Below are positions 8,340-16,410 of a stretch of 64,000 nucleotides of DNA, piece by piece (within the stretch, counting starts at the first letter, position 1; each line of letters opens with the position of its first letter). The notes beneath the pieces are model-generated. The model was not told the DNA's origin, searched no databases, and worked only from the letters and a program-made list of their open reading frames with translations. A program made the translations under genes and the position numbers. Source of the DNA: Dyadobacter sp. CY323 (GTDB lineage Bacteria > Bacteroidota > Bacteroidia > Cytophagales > Spirosomataceae). The stretch spans positions 124,001 to 188,000 of the forward strand of contig NZ_JAJUXH010000015.1 of assembly GCF_021390245.1 (NCBI RefSeq), read 5' to 3'.

Positions 8340-8369
8340 TAAATGTAATATTACGATTAATATTCTCAA
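8340..8369 (-). promoter_or_regulatory. Promoter with overlapping ArsR operator-like palindrome, for the DUF6428-arsN2-acr3 genes
   Basis: On the minus strand TTG (8369-8367), 19 bases, then TACATTTA (8347-8340): seven of eight matches to the Bacteroidota -7 box TAnnTTTG with the right spacing. A perfect 10-bp palindrome GTAATATTAC lies at 8345-8354, over the -7 box and spacer. The core AATATTACGAT (8347-8357) recurs at 8748-8758 before arsR. This suggests ArsR represses both promoters. Confidence 0.6.
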
Positions 8370-8382
8370 AAAAATACCCTGC

Positions 8383-8715
8383 CTAATTGCAGCAGGATGT
8401 AGTAAGTTCAAAAGTCTCTAGCAGGGCTCCAAAGGTTTTTTGTGCTTCCTCCCACACGACGGGGTTAATGCAATAGCAAACGCGGGGCGGGTTGATTTCA
8501 CCCTGAATGATCCCGATCCGTTTCAGCTCTTTCAAGTGTTGTGAAACTGTGGCTTGGGCAAGTTCAAGCTCATCGACCAGGTCTCCACATACACAGGACT
8601 TCCTGGCAACCAGTAGTTGCAGGATCGCAACCCTGGCCGGGTGCGAGAACGCCTTGGCCAGATCCGCAATCCGGTTTTGCTGCTCGGTGAATATTTCCGT
8701 TTTCGTAACTCCCAT
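8383..8715 (-). CDS. arsR: ArsR/SmtB-family arsenite-responsive repressor
   Basis: 110 residues. Winged-helix repressor that leaves DNA when As(III) or Sb(III) binds. The recognition region is [19 protein letters not shown] (residues 52-70). Candidate metalloid ligands are Cys41 and Cys43 in KSCVCGDL (the classical alpha3 site), Cys80 and Cys82 in PPRVCYC, and Cys108-109 in the TTSCCN tail; this is more Cys than the minimal site needs. First gene of the ars cluster; 56 bases separate its stop from the DUF6428 start, and both have operator-like sequences upstream. The only ATG is four bases after the -7 box, so the mRNA may be nearly leaderless. Confidence 0.95.
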   Translation of the reverse strand: MGVTKTEIFTEQQNRIADLAKAFSHPARVAILQLLVARKSCVCGDLVDELELAQATVSQHLKELKRIGIIQGEINPPRVCYCINPVVWEEAQKTFGALLETFELTTSCCN

Positions 8716-8719
8716 GCTG

Positions 8720-8758
8720 CAAATATAACGTGTAATTTATTAATTGCAATATTACGAT
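8720..8758 (-). promoter_or_regulatory. arsR promoter with operator-like repeat
   Basis: Minus strand: TTG (8749-8747), 19 bases, TATATTTG (8727-8720), an exact match to TAnnTTTG. The block AATATTACGAT (8748-8758), shared with the downstream promoter at 8347-8357, overlaps the TTG element, and GTAAT (8732-8736) forms an inverted arm with ATTAC (8751-8755). The -7 box ends four bases before the arsR ATG. Confidence 0.6.
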
Positions 8759-8813
8759 AAATGTTTTTGCGCCTGTGAGACTCCCTTTGTCAACCTGCCC
8801 GGACCAACTAAAA

Positions 8814-9899
8814 CTAGTCCTGGAAATAAAGCCCGGCAACAACCTCATTTTCAATTAATTTTTGCAGCTTTTCCAGTGATTCGTACACTTGTCCCAATTG
8901 CTTCGGATTGTTTAGGATTTCTTGTTCCAGGGGAATTGTGATAAGGTCGAGCCTCTGGGAAATGTCGGCAAACTGCGCTTCGATCGCTGCGCTCAATGCA
9001 GTATCGCCCGACCTGGCACCGGCCTCGTCCAGAAGCCAGTACAGTGCTGGTGATCCAACGCCAAGGGTTCTTTTTCCGGAGAAAATCTGTTGTACGCTTT
9101 GCAATTCAGCTCGGATTAATGTTGCGGACTCGCCACTGTATTTGGATTCCACGAGATCCGGGCGGGCAGCAGCTTGATTTATTCCCAAAGGCGTGCCAAG
9201 CTTATCCTCTTTGATTTTGGAGATAGTGGTGATCATATTATCGGTCAGCACGCCAATCGACGAATTTCGCCCAGCCCCGCTGGATGCTGTAAACTGATTG
9301 AGGTAACCGCCACCCGAAATGCTCCATTGATACAAAAGCTGATCGCTCTGCCGCTTCAAATCCAGACAAAGTGCGTGCAGAAAAGCCCCTCGGCGCGAAC
9401 CCACCGCACTAAACGCTGAAATGACCGGCTCAGCATTTCCATTGTTTGTGCCGTATATCAGATATTCGATCGCCGCCAAACCTGTGGATGTTTCAGGAAG
9501 TGATTGCATGTAAGTTTTGTCAAATCGAGGGACATTTGACAAAATAATAGCATCGATGGCCGCTGCATTTGCCCGGGCATACAGATCAGAAGAGGCGGTG
9601 TCAGCGCCAAGTTTCCCTTGCAAAAAGATTGCGGACATTTTCCAGGCAACAGCCGCATTAAGCCACTCCCTTCTCAGCCTGAGCAGTTTTTGTGTGTTAG
9701 TAGAATCGTGTTGATATGAAATCGCAAACTCATTAAGCGCATTCACTGAATTTTGAAGGTCAAGAAAGCTGCGCATGATGGCGGAATTGCCGATGCCCTG
9801 TAACGCCAGTTCCCGATCGGAAACCGAAATAGGCTCCGGCTGTTTTTCTTTGCAGGATGACAGCAAAAGCACAAAGAGAAAACTTAGAAAATATTTCAT
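8814..9899 (-). CDS. Imelysin-family lipoprotein
   Basis: 361 residues, with an N-terminal lipoprotein signal (FLFVLLLSSCKEKQ, Cys16). The helical imelysin fold is indicated by LRREWLNAAVAWKMSAIFLQG near residue 73, TGLAAIEYLIYG near 138, and a C-terminal helix pair. Imelysin-like (M75) proteins are envelope proteins associated with iron uptake in several bacteria; the true activity is unsettled. The family motif GxHxxE appears as GLAAIE, so the His is missing and metal chemistry of the classical kind is unlikely. No di-heme oxidoreductase or other usual partner is next to it. It is upstream of arsR on the same strand, with a gap of about 100 bases that contains the arsR promoter. Confidence 0.8.
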   Translation of the reverse strand: MKYFLSFLFVLLLSSCKEKQPEPISVSDRELALQGIGNSAIMRSFLDLQNSVNALNEFAISYQHDSTNTQKLLRLRREWLNAAVAWKMSAIFLQGKLGADTASSDLYARANAAAIDAIILSNVPRFDKTYMQSLPETSTGLAAIEYLIYGTNNGNAEPVISAFSAVGSRRGAFLHALCLDLKRQSDQLLYQWSISGGGYLNQFTASSGAGRNSSIGVLTDNMITTISKIKEDKLGTPLGINQAAARPDLVESKYSGESATLIRAELQSVQQIFSGKRTLGVGSPALYWLLDEAGARSGDTALSAAIEAQFADISQRLDLITIPLEQEILNNPKQLGQVYESLEKLQKLIENEVVAGLYFQD

Positions 9900-9986
9900 T
9901 CCGTTCTAAGATATAACTTACTTTTTATTTCAGCTTTTCGTTGTAACGTTAAGTAAATCAATGGTCACATTTAAAACCGTACGGTG

Positions 9987-10607
9987 ATGACTAAAATTGC
10001 CCGCGTCATTGTGTTTTTTATTTTATCCGTAACAATCTGGAACTGCAAAAAGAAAAATCCTGAGCCGGAAGTCAATAATCCTGGGGAATGGCAATTCGGA
10101 GAGATCGACGACCGTTCGGGACCAGGCTATTCGTGGCGTCTGACAGTTGAAGATCAGACAAATGCAAACGGATACATTGATATGGCGTCAAACCGGCTAT
10201 TCTATTTAGACCCAGGTGATCAATTTGCCCGGGAAGTAACGCTGACTGTGACCAAATGGGGAGAGTCGCAGGTGAACCCGTCTTTCAGGATTTACGGGCG
10301 TTTTCAGCAATGCCTTTTAATGTCGGCGCCCACCTTATCATCCGGCGGGTTTACAGGATCTGGTTTATTCGAACGGACGGGAATTTCGGGCAGCGCGCAA
10401 TATGCAGGGACAATCTGGACGCCGGCCCTGGCTAAAAGTCCCGTCAACAGCAAAGCAACGTTCAAGTTCAAAGTATATACAGATAGTATAGACTCCCTCT
10501 GCACCGAAGGATTTATACAAGCAGATATGACTTTCCCTGCGCTTATCACCAGTGAAGGGAGCTATGGCGACGGGGATTATTTGTATTTTATTAAAAAGAA
10601 AAGCTAG
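9987..10607 (+). CDS. Hypothetical lipoprotein
   Basis: 206 residues from the ATG at 9987 (a GTG lies directly before it at 9984). A hydrophobic N-terminus ends in IWNCKKKNPEPE; Cys20 or so with the following Lys/Pro-rich linker looks like a Bacteroidota lipoprotein, though the lipobox WNC is not canonical. The rest is beta-rich (YSWRLTVEDQTN, EVTLTVTKWGESQVNPSFRIYGRF) with two more Cys. I recognise no family. It is divergent from the imelysin gene (88 bases between starts), so the two might share a control region. No enzyme motif seen. Confidence 0.6.
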   Translation: MTKIARVIVFFILSVTIWNCKKKNPEPEVNNPGEWQFGEIDDRSGPGYSWRLTVEDQTNANGYIDMASNRLFYLDPGDQFAREVTLTVTKWGESQVNPSFRIYGRFQQCLLMSAPTLSSGGFTGSGLFERTGISGSAQYAGTIWTPALAKSPVNSKATFKFKVYTDSIDSLCTEGFIQADMTFPALITSEGSYGDGDYLYFIKKKS

Positions 10608-10800
10608 CCAAGTCACCTAGCTGTTCTAAGAACATCGCATCAGATTTCATCAAGAAAAATATTCTGCCTGCCACGATTACGGTATGTAATAGCGCGATCA
10701 CTGCAAAATAGAGACACATTTCTGTTCATTTTGGATGAATGTCGCATTACCTACCAAGACAATGTACATTCACGATAATCAGTAGTTGCCAGAAAAAATA

Positions 10801-12252
10801 ATGCTGCTTAGAGCTATGACATTTCTAAAAAGTGCCGTTTTAGCCATTCTTTTATTAATCCATCCGGCAGTCTCTGCCCAACGCGAAGCCGATAATTGGT
10901 TTTTCGGACGCGGTGTAGGGGTTTCTTTTGCAACCGGCAAGCCGGTTCCGGTTTATGGCAATCCTATGCGCACTCCCGAGGGGACCACGGTCGCTTCTGA
11001 TTCAAAGTCGGGGAAACTTTTCTTTTATACCGACGGGGTAACCGTGTGGACTGCCGATCACCAGATCATGGCAAATGGGAAAGAATTGTTGGGTAGTACA
11101 ACTTCCACACAATCAGCTCTCGTTCTTCCGGTACCAGGCAGATCAGGTCAGTTTTACTTATTTACCACAAGATCTTACCCCGACCAAAACGGAGGACTTC
11201 ATTATTCCGTGGTTGACATGGCTCTCTCAGAAGGGAAAGGTGCCGTGGTGGCTAGCCACAAAAATCGATTGCTGGAAAAATTTGGCTCCGAAAAATTGAC
11301 AGCAGTCCCACATGCCAATAAAAGGGACTTTTGGCTAATCTCTCACCGATGGGATAGCGATGTATTTCTTGTTTATTTAATTTCCCCGGCGGGTGTTGCC
11401 GCTGCCCGTGAAACAAAGATCGGCACTGTACATAGGAAAGTACCTCCCGAAACCATGGGTTTTGGCGAATCTATCGGAAGCATTAAGGCCTCACCCAATG
11501 GTCGCATGCTAGGAGTGGCAGTTTATGGGAGAGACCGGCCTTTTGAGTTGTACGATTTCGACAGCAAAACCGGAACCATTTCGAATTACCGGAGTCTGGG
11601 CAATTTTTCCAATCAATATAGCTTGTCTTTTTCACCAGATAACTCGAAATTATTTTTGGCCTTGATAGATGACGAAGGATGCTACCAATTCGATCTCTTT
11701 CATCTTGGCCTCCCCCCTTTGCCAATTGTATCCCCAGATATGTTAAACAACAATCCCACATATGTGGGTGGCTCCATGCAATTGGGCCCGGATGGAAAGT
11801 TATATATGGCCTCTCTGGACCGAGTTGGACTGCTCGTCATTGATCATCCGAATGAGATCATATCAAAAAATAGTCTGCATGAAGTTCGTTTCGATTTGAA
11901 AGATGGAAGGATTTATGAAGGGCTTCCTAATTTTTTGCAATCCACTTTTAACACATCGCCACTTGAACCCTATGTGCCAAACATTACAAATTGCGGTGAA
12001 GATCTGCTCGTTTATCCCAGCCCGGTAGTCAACAACAAGTTCACGGTTCAAATGGACAGCTCCAATTGGCGAGCGCAATGTCAATTGCTGAAATTCAAAG
12101 TATTTTTCCTTTCAGGCATTGAACTGCTCTCCACCGAATATCAGATCAACGAAACCTTTGACGTCGATACCACATCATGGCCTGCGGGGTTATATTTACT
12201 ACTTTTTGAATATGAAAAAAAAAGGGTCGTTAAGAAGTTGGTCAAAATATGA
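10801..12252 (+). CDS. Secreted beta-propeller-like protein with type IX sorting domain
   Basis: 483 residues from the ATG at 10801; a TTG 15 bases upstream and an ATG at 10816 are alternatives. A signal peptide (AILLLIHPAVSAQ) is followed by DNWFFGRGVGVSFATG, the opening typical of Bacteroidota secreted propeller proteins, then blade-like repeats (GKLFFYTDGVTVWTADH, GQFYLFTTRSYPDQNG, GSIKASPNGRMLGVAVYG, SLSFSPDNSKLFLAL, GGSMQLGPDGKLYMAS). The last 80 residues (EDLLVYPSPVVNNKFTVQMD to WPAGLYLLLF and VVKKLVKI) fit a Por/type A sorting domain, so it should be exported by the type IX system to the surface. Function unknown. It stands alone and is convergent with the next gene. Confidence 0.75.
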   Translation: MLLRAMTFLKSAVLAILLLIHPAVSAQREADNWFFGRGVGVSFATGKPVPVYGNPMRTPEGTTVASDSKSGKLFFYTDGVTVWTADHQIMANGKELLGSTTSTQSALVLPVPGRSGQFYLFTTRSYPDQNGGLHYSVVDMALSEGKGAVVASHKNRLLEKFGSEKLTAVPHANKRDFWLISHRWDSDVFLVYLISPAGVAAARETKIGTVHRKVPPETMGFGESIGSIKASPNGRMLGVAVYGRDRPFELYDFDSKTGTISNYRSLGNFSNQYSLSFSPDNSKLFLALIDDEGCYQFDLFHLGLPPLPIVSPDMLNNNPTYVGGSMQLGPDGKLYMASLDRVGLLVIDHPNEIISKNSLHEVRFDLKDGRIYEGLPNFLQSTFNTSPLEPYVPNITNCGEDLLVYPSPVVNNKFTVQMDSSNWRAQCQLLKFKVFFLSGIELLSTEYQINETFDVDTTSWPAGLYLLLFEYEKKRVVKKLVKI

Positions 12253-12333
12253 AACTAAGGTATCCGTAGACCCATCTGACCGGGCCGCCTGATGTTTATG
12301 ATAGAGGGCTATCCTTATTTAACCTGCCTGGTT

Positions 12334-12978
12334 CTATCTTTTTCTGATTCGGGCAACAATCCAGGCTAACCATAAAACAGAGAATATATAGTATGTTGAG
12401 GTAATAGAATGGGCTATTTTACCATTCTGGCTCAACGATTGGAACGTTAAAAAGATGATTATTCCGGTTGCAGTCAGCAAAAAATACAGCATCCACTTTT
12501 GCTCAAAAATCGAGGGTCTGCGCACTAGAGCGGCACTGGTTTGAACCTTGTAGGCCAGCATCTTCTCTTCCAGTTTGGTACAAAAACCATCTAGTAACTG
12601 TGCATTACAAAAATTACTATTCGCGACAAAGTTAATCAGCGGCTGGTCCTGCATTTTTAGGGTTAAAGAGACGCCGTTGCCGTATTCAATTTTGTAATAT
12701 TCCAGATTTTGAAACTCTACCTTACTTTCACTCCCGTCGAATTTAAAAATTGCTTCTTCGTCACTGAGTAGTGCTTCTGCAATTTTTTTATAGTTATTTC
12801 TGGCGAGAAATATAATCAGTATTCCAGTTGCCAGACCAATGACGGCATTAAGGTTTATACCAAATAACAAGCCAAGATCAGGGAGTAAGAGTGCAATTAC
12901 GATCGCCAAAATAAGAGAGCCAGTTGCAATCGCAATCAGTAAGCCGGTTTTAGTATACTCAAATCTGTATTCTTTCAT
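12334..12978 (-). CDS. Hypothetical four-helix membrane protein with a central soluble domain
   Basis: 214 residues. Two hydrophobic helices at about 12-32 and 38-57, a soluble domain at 60-150 (IFKFDGSESKVEFQNLEYYKIEYGNGVSLTLKM...), and two more helices at about 162-180 and 192-208, ending in a basic tail RIRKR. The topology, two helix pairs around a small beta-type domain, resembles PH-like or YcxB-like membrane proteins (pattern-based inference). No catalytic motif. It is convergent with the propeller gene and divergent from the serine hydrolase gene, without operon partners. Confidence 0.6.
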   Translation of the reverse strand: MKEYRFEYTKTGLLIAIATGSLILAIVIALLLPDLGLLFGINLNAVIGLATGILIIFLARNNYKKIAEALLSDEEAIFKFDGSESKVEFQNLEYYKIEYGNGVSLTLKMQDQPLINFVANSNFCNAQLLDGFCTKLEEKMLAYKVQTSAALVRRPSIFEQKWMLYFLLTATGIIIFLTFQSLSQNGKIAHSITSTYYIFSVLWLAWIVARIRKR

Positions 12979-13141
12979 AATCTAATTGCAAAAAATTTCA
13001 CACCTCCGTAAAGAAAAGTCTCTCAGAGATGTAAACCAACAACTACATGTAGCATTTCCCGCCACCTGCCTTATAGAGTAAAATAATAAATGTGCCTGCT
13101 TCATTATTGAACCCGTATCCTCTATCAAAAATTAAGAGACA

Positions 13142-15013
13142 ATGGCCTCCATTTCAGTTCTGCTCAGATTCGTGTTAATTATTTTGGCAATAGTTTTTCC
13201 AGCCCGGCTGAGAGCACAAACAAAAGAGCCGGAGACAATGAAAGAGCTGCAGATAGCCCTCCGGAAAGTCCTGAAAGAAACCGGAACGCCCGCAGTTGGC
13301 CTGGCAATGGTTCAGGGTGACAGCGTACTCTTGGTCACCGGAATGGGTAAAGCGGACCTGGGAAAAAATAGGGATGCCGATGAAAATACGATGTTCCGGA
13401 TTGGTTCTGTATCTAAAATGTTTGCTTCTCTGGCTATTTTAAAATTGCAGGAAGAAGGCCGTGTAAGTCTTAAAGATAAAGTGCGCGATCTGGCTCCTGA
13501 TGTTGCATTCGTTAACCCATGGGAAGACGACGCTCCCGTCCGGGTGGAACATCTGCTGGAACACACCACGGGCTGGGACGATCTTCATCTGGCGGATTAT
13601 GCCTTGAACGACCCTGAACTATCACTGAAACAGGGTCTTGACTATCACCCTCACTCGCGGACCTCCCGCTGGATGCCGGGGACGCGCATGTCTTATTCTA
13701 ATTCAGGACCGCCGGTGGCTGCCTACATTATCGAAAAGATCACAGGCCAGACTTTTGAGCATTACATCCAGGAGCATTTTTTCAGCCCGATGGGAATGGA
13801 AACAATGACTTACTTCGCAACGGATTTGTATAAGCGGTCGGGTGCAACACTGTACCTGGAAAACAAGCCGCAAAAGTATTGGAATATCAGCGTCCGTCCG
13901 TCCGGATCGATCAATGCTTCTGCAAAAGACATGGCCAGGATGCTCGGGTTCTTCATTCAAAGGGGCCGTGTAGACAGCCTGAGGATCCTAAGTGAAAAGT
14001 CTCTTGAACGCATGGAAATGTCGGCAACCACGATCGGTGCCAAGCAAGGCCTGGAATACGGATACGGGTTGTCCAATTATTCCTCGCCATATAAAAGCTA
14101 TGTTTACCGGTCACACGGTGGGGGTGTAAACGGCGGGTTAACCGATTTTTCTTATCTGCCCGACCATCGGGCAGGCTATGCGATCATGATCAATTCGGGT
14201 GACGGAAATGCCCTCTACCGCATTCAACAGCTGGTGCGCAGTTTTCAAACACACCATCTGAAATCAGACAAGACAATTCGTTCGGACAGCTCCGCATTTG
14301 TCCCCGACACGGATATAAATGGTTATTATACGCTGATCAACCCCAGGATTCAGGCAGGCGATTATCTGGACCGGATCATTAACGTGCAGCACATTTGGGG
14401 AAAAGGAAAATTTATTTTCAGCTCAAACGTCTTCGGCAGAGGGGTAGAAACCTATCAGGCCATCACCGATCACCAATTTATCTCCAACCAAACCGGAAAA
14501 ATCAGCATGGTGAAAGCGTATGATCCGGTTGCAGGCGATGTACTGCAGGCAGATACACAGGTACTCAAGCGTGTGTCACCTGTCGTGGCATTTGGCCGGC
14601 TCATTCTGCTAGGTTTGTGGACTTGCTATCTGATCGGCTCTGTAATCTTCGGAATTATCCGGCTAGCTCGTTATCGAATGGGCAAAGCTGGCAGATTAAC
14701 GCACCAGACTATTGGTTTGTGGCCGGTCATAGCCAGCCTTCTTTTCATCTGTGCGTCAATAATGGCCTCTATCGGCGGAAAAGATCCGTTTGAACTCCTG
14801 GGGAAAATCAGCTTTGTGTCTGTTTCCATCATGGCCCTGACGATTGGTTTTGCACTTGCTACGGCCTGGTCTGTCATTCGCATTGCATTAGAACGCAAAA
14901 CCATGCTGAGCAGGAATATCTACATTCACATTGGCATTTTAACCGCACTGCATCTGGTTGTTGCCTGCTATCTACTATGGCATGGAGTAATTGGTATTCA
15001 GACCTGGAATTGA
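13142..15013 (+). CDS. Serine hydrolase (class C beta-lactamase fold) with C-terminal membrane domain
   Basis: 623 residues with a signal peptide (FVLIILAIVFPARLRAQ). The penicillin-binding/class C fold motifs are all visible: SxxK at Ser89-Lys92 (GSVSK), YSN at 185-187, and HGG at 325-327. A short beta domain follows (residues about 380-470), then four hydrophobic helices (about 480-505, 525-545, 552-575, 597-617). The family includes D-aminopeptidases, esterases and peptidoglycan-active enzymes; a true beta-lactamase is only one option and is not favoured, given the membrane tail. The hydrolase domain should face the periplasm. Single gene; no regulator next to it. Confidence 0.85.
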   Translation: MASISVLLRFVLIILAIVFPARLRAQTKEPETMKELQIALRKVLKETGTPAVGLAMVQGDSVLLVTGMGKADLGKNRDADENTMFRIGSVSKMFASLAILKLQEEGRVSLKDKVRDLAPDVAFVNPWEDDAPVRVEHLLEHTTGWDDLHLADYALNDPELSLKQGLDYHPHSRTSRWMPGTRMSYSNSGPPVAAYIIEKITGQTFEHYIQEHFFSPMGMETMTYFATDLYKRSGATLYLENKPQKYWNISVRPSGSINASAKDMARMLGFFIQRGRVDSLRILSEKSLERMEMSATTIGAKQGLEYGYGLSNYSSPYKSYVYRSHGGGVNGGLTDFSYLPDHRAGYAIMINSGDGNALYRIQQLVRSFQTHHLKSDKTIRSDSSAFVPDTDINGYYTLINPRIQAGDYLDRIINVQHIWGKGKFIFSSNVFGRGVETYQAITDHQFISNQTGKISMVKAYDPVAGDVLQADTQVLKRVSPVVAFGRLILLGLWTCYLIGSVIFGIIRLARYRMGKAGRLTHQTIGLWPVIASLLFICASIMASIGGKDPFELLGKISFVSVSIMALTIGFALATAWSVIRIALERKTMLSRNIYIHIGILTALHLVVACYLLWHGVIGIQTWN

Positions 15014-15194
15014 TCGTCTGAGCTTTATGGAGCACAAATGTGCCTGATTAGTGATAGATTATTATACCGCGCAGAACCCAGCAGTTTTCGAAAAAATTTA
15101 CCCAAAAAGTAATCCCTGTACAAATCCGTCATTTTCATTCTATCATTTAGGTGTTGTTGCTGCTAGTATTGCAGCCTAATCACCAGACAGCAAC

Positions 15195-16391
15195 ATGAAT
15201 AATGAAAACAGCAGAATAAATGATCGGCTGCCTTCATACACTTTATCTGATCTCACCAGGTACTTTCTAAAACTTGGCACCATGGGTTTTGGGGGCCCCG
15301 TGGCGCTCATTGGCTATATGCACCGGGAATTGGTGGAAGACAAAAAGTGGATCAGCGAAGATGAATATCGTGAAGGACTGGCACTCGCCCAACTTGCGCC
15401 CGGACCGCTAGCCGCCCAGCTGGGCATTTACCTGGGCTATGTGCACTACGGCATTGGGGGGGCGACGCTCACCGGGCTTGCATTTGTGCTACCGTCCTTT
15501 GTAATGGTTGTTTTGCTGGGAATGGCTTACAAGCTTTATGGCGGGCTTCCCTGGATGCAGTCCGTGTTTTACGGTGTAGGCTCTGCGGTGATTGGGATTA
15601 TCACCCTGAGTTGTTATAAGCTGACCACCAAATCAATCAGTAAAATTGAGCCGGAAGCAATTAAAGGCAAATGGCTGCTGTGGCTCTTCTTTTTGGCGAT
15701 GGCAATCGTTACCGCTATCACGCAAAGAGAGGAAGTTTGGCTTTTTATCCTTCTTGGATTTATTTATATGGTGGTAAAAGCGCCGCTAAAATGGCTGCAA
15801 AGACGAGATACCTCCTTATCAGTGATACTTTTAGCCGGTACGGGTTTCTGGCAATATGAGCCCGGCAAGCTTGTCCAACTCGGACTTTTTTTCAGCGAGG
15901 CAGGGGCATTCGTATTCGGGAGCGGGCTGGCGATCATCCCTTTTTTACAGGCCGGGGTAGTTAATGAAATGGGGTGGCTCAACGAGCAGCAGTTCCTGGA
16001 TTCTGTTGCAGTCGCTATGATCACTCCCGGGCCGGTCGTCATCACAGTCGGATTTATCGGGTTTCTGGTTTCCGGGTTTGCCGGGGCTGCCGTAGCTGCA
16101 TTGGGCGTTTTTCTTCCGTGCTTTGTTTTCACAGTCCTGCCTGCGCCTTACTTTAAGAAGATCTCAAAAAATACCAGTATCAAAGCGTTTGTGGATGGGA
16201 TTACAGCAGCCGTCGTGGGTGCGCTGGTCGGTTCAGTATTCGTGATCGCTACCCGCTCGATTGTCGATACTGCTTCTGCATTGATTGCCATAACCACCAT
16301 ACTGTCAATGGTTTATATCAAGAAATTGCAAGAACCTTACATCATCCTGGCAGCCGCCATTGTTGGCTTTTGCATCAAAACTCTCCTATGA
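15195..16391 (+). CDS. chrA: Chromate transporter, CHR (ChrA) family
   Basis: 398 residues, two homologous CHR halves, which is the long ChrA form. First half: FLKLGTMGFGGPVALIGYMHRELVEDKKWIS and AQLAPGPLAAQLGIYLGYV; second half: EAGAFVFGSGLAIIPFLQAG, AVAMITPGPVVITVGFIGFLV and VFLPCF. The family exports chromate from the cytoplasm, with sulfate as a possible analogue, across the inner membrane. About ten to twelve helices. No chrB or chromate regulator is adjacent; it converges with the following receptor gene with only 19 bases between stops. Family certain; chromate specificity is by homology. Confidence 0.9.
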   Translation: MNNENSRINDRLPSYTLSDLTRYFLKLGTMGFGGPVALIGYMHRELVEDKKWISEDEYREGLALAQLAPGPLAAQLGIYLGYVHYGIGGATLTGLAFVLPSFVMVVLLGMAYKLYGGLPWMQSVFYGVGSAVIGIITLSCYKLTTKSISKIEPEAIKGKWLLWLFFLAMAIVTAITQREEVWLFILLGFIYMVVKAPLKWLQRRDTSLSVILLAGTGFWQYEPGKLVQLGLFFSEAGAFVFGSGLAIIPFLQAGVVNEMGWLNEQQFLDSVAVAMITPGPVVITVGFIGFLVSGFAGAAVAALGVFLPCFVFTVLPAPYFKKISKNTSIKAFVDGITAAVVGALVGSVFVIATRSIVDTASALIAITTILSMVYIKKLQEPYIILAAAIVGFCIKTLL

Positions 16392-16410
16392 ATACTTTAT
16401 TCCCTCAAAA

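Noticed and set aside
13043..13052. 10-bp palindrome CTACATGTAG before the serine hydrolase gene
   Set aside because: No second copy and no promoter element at a fitting distance; likely chance.
15764..16132. Opposite-strand frame inside chrA
   Set aside because: It mirrors a strongly conserved transporter frame; Pro/Thr/Ala bias is that of a shadow ORF.
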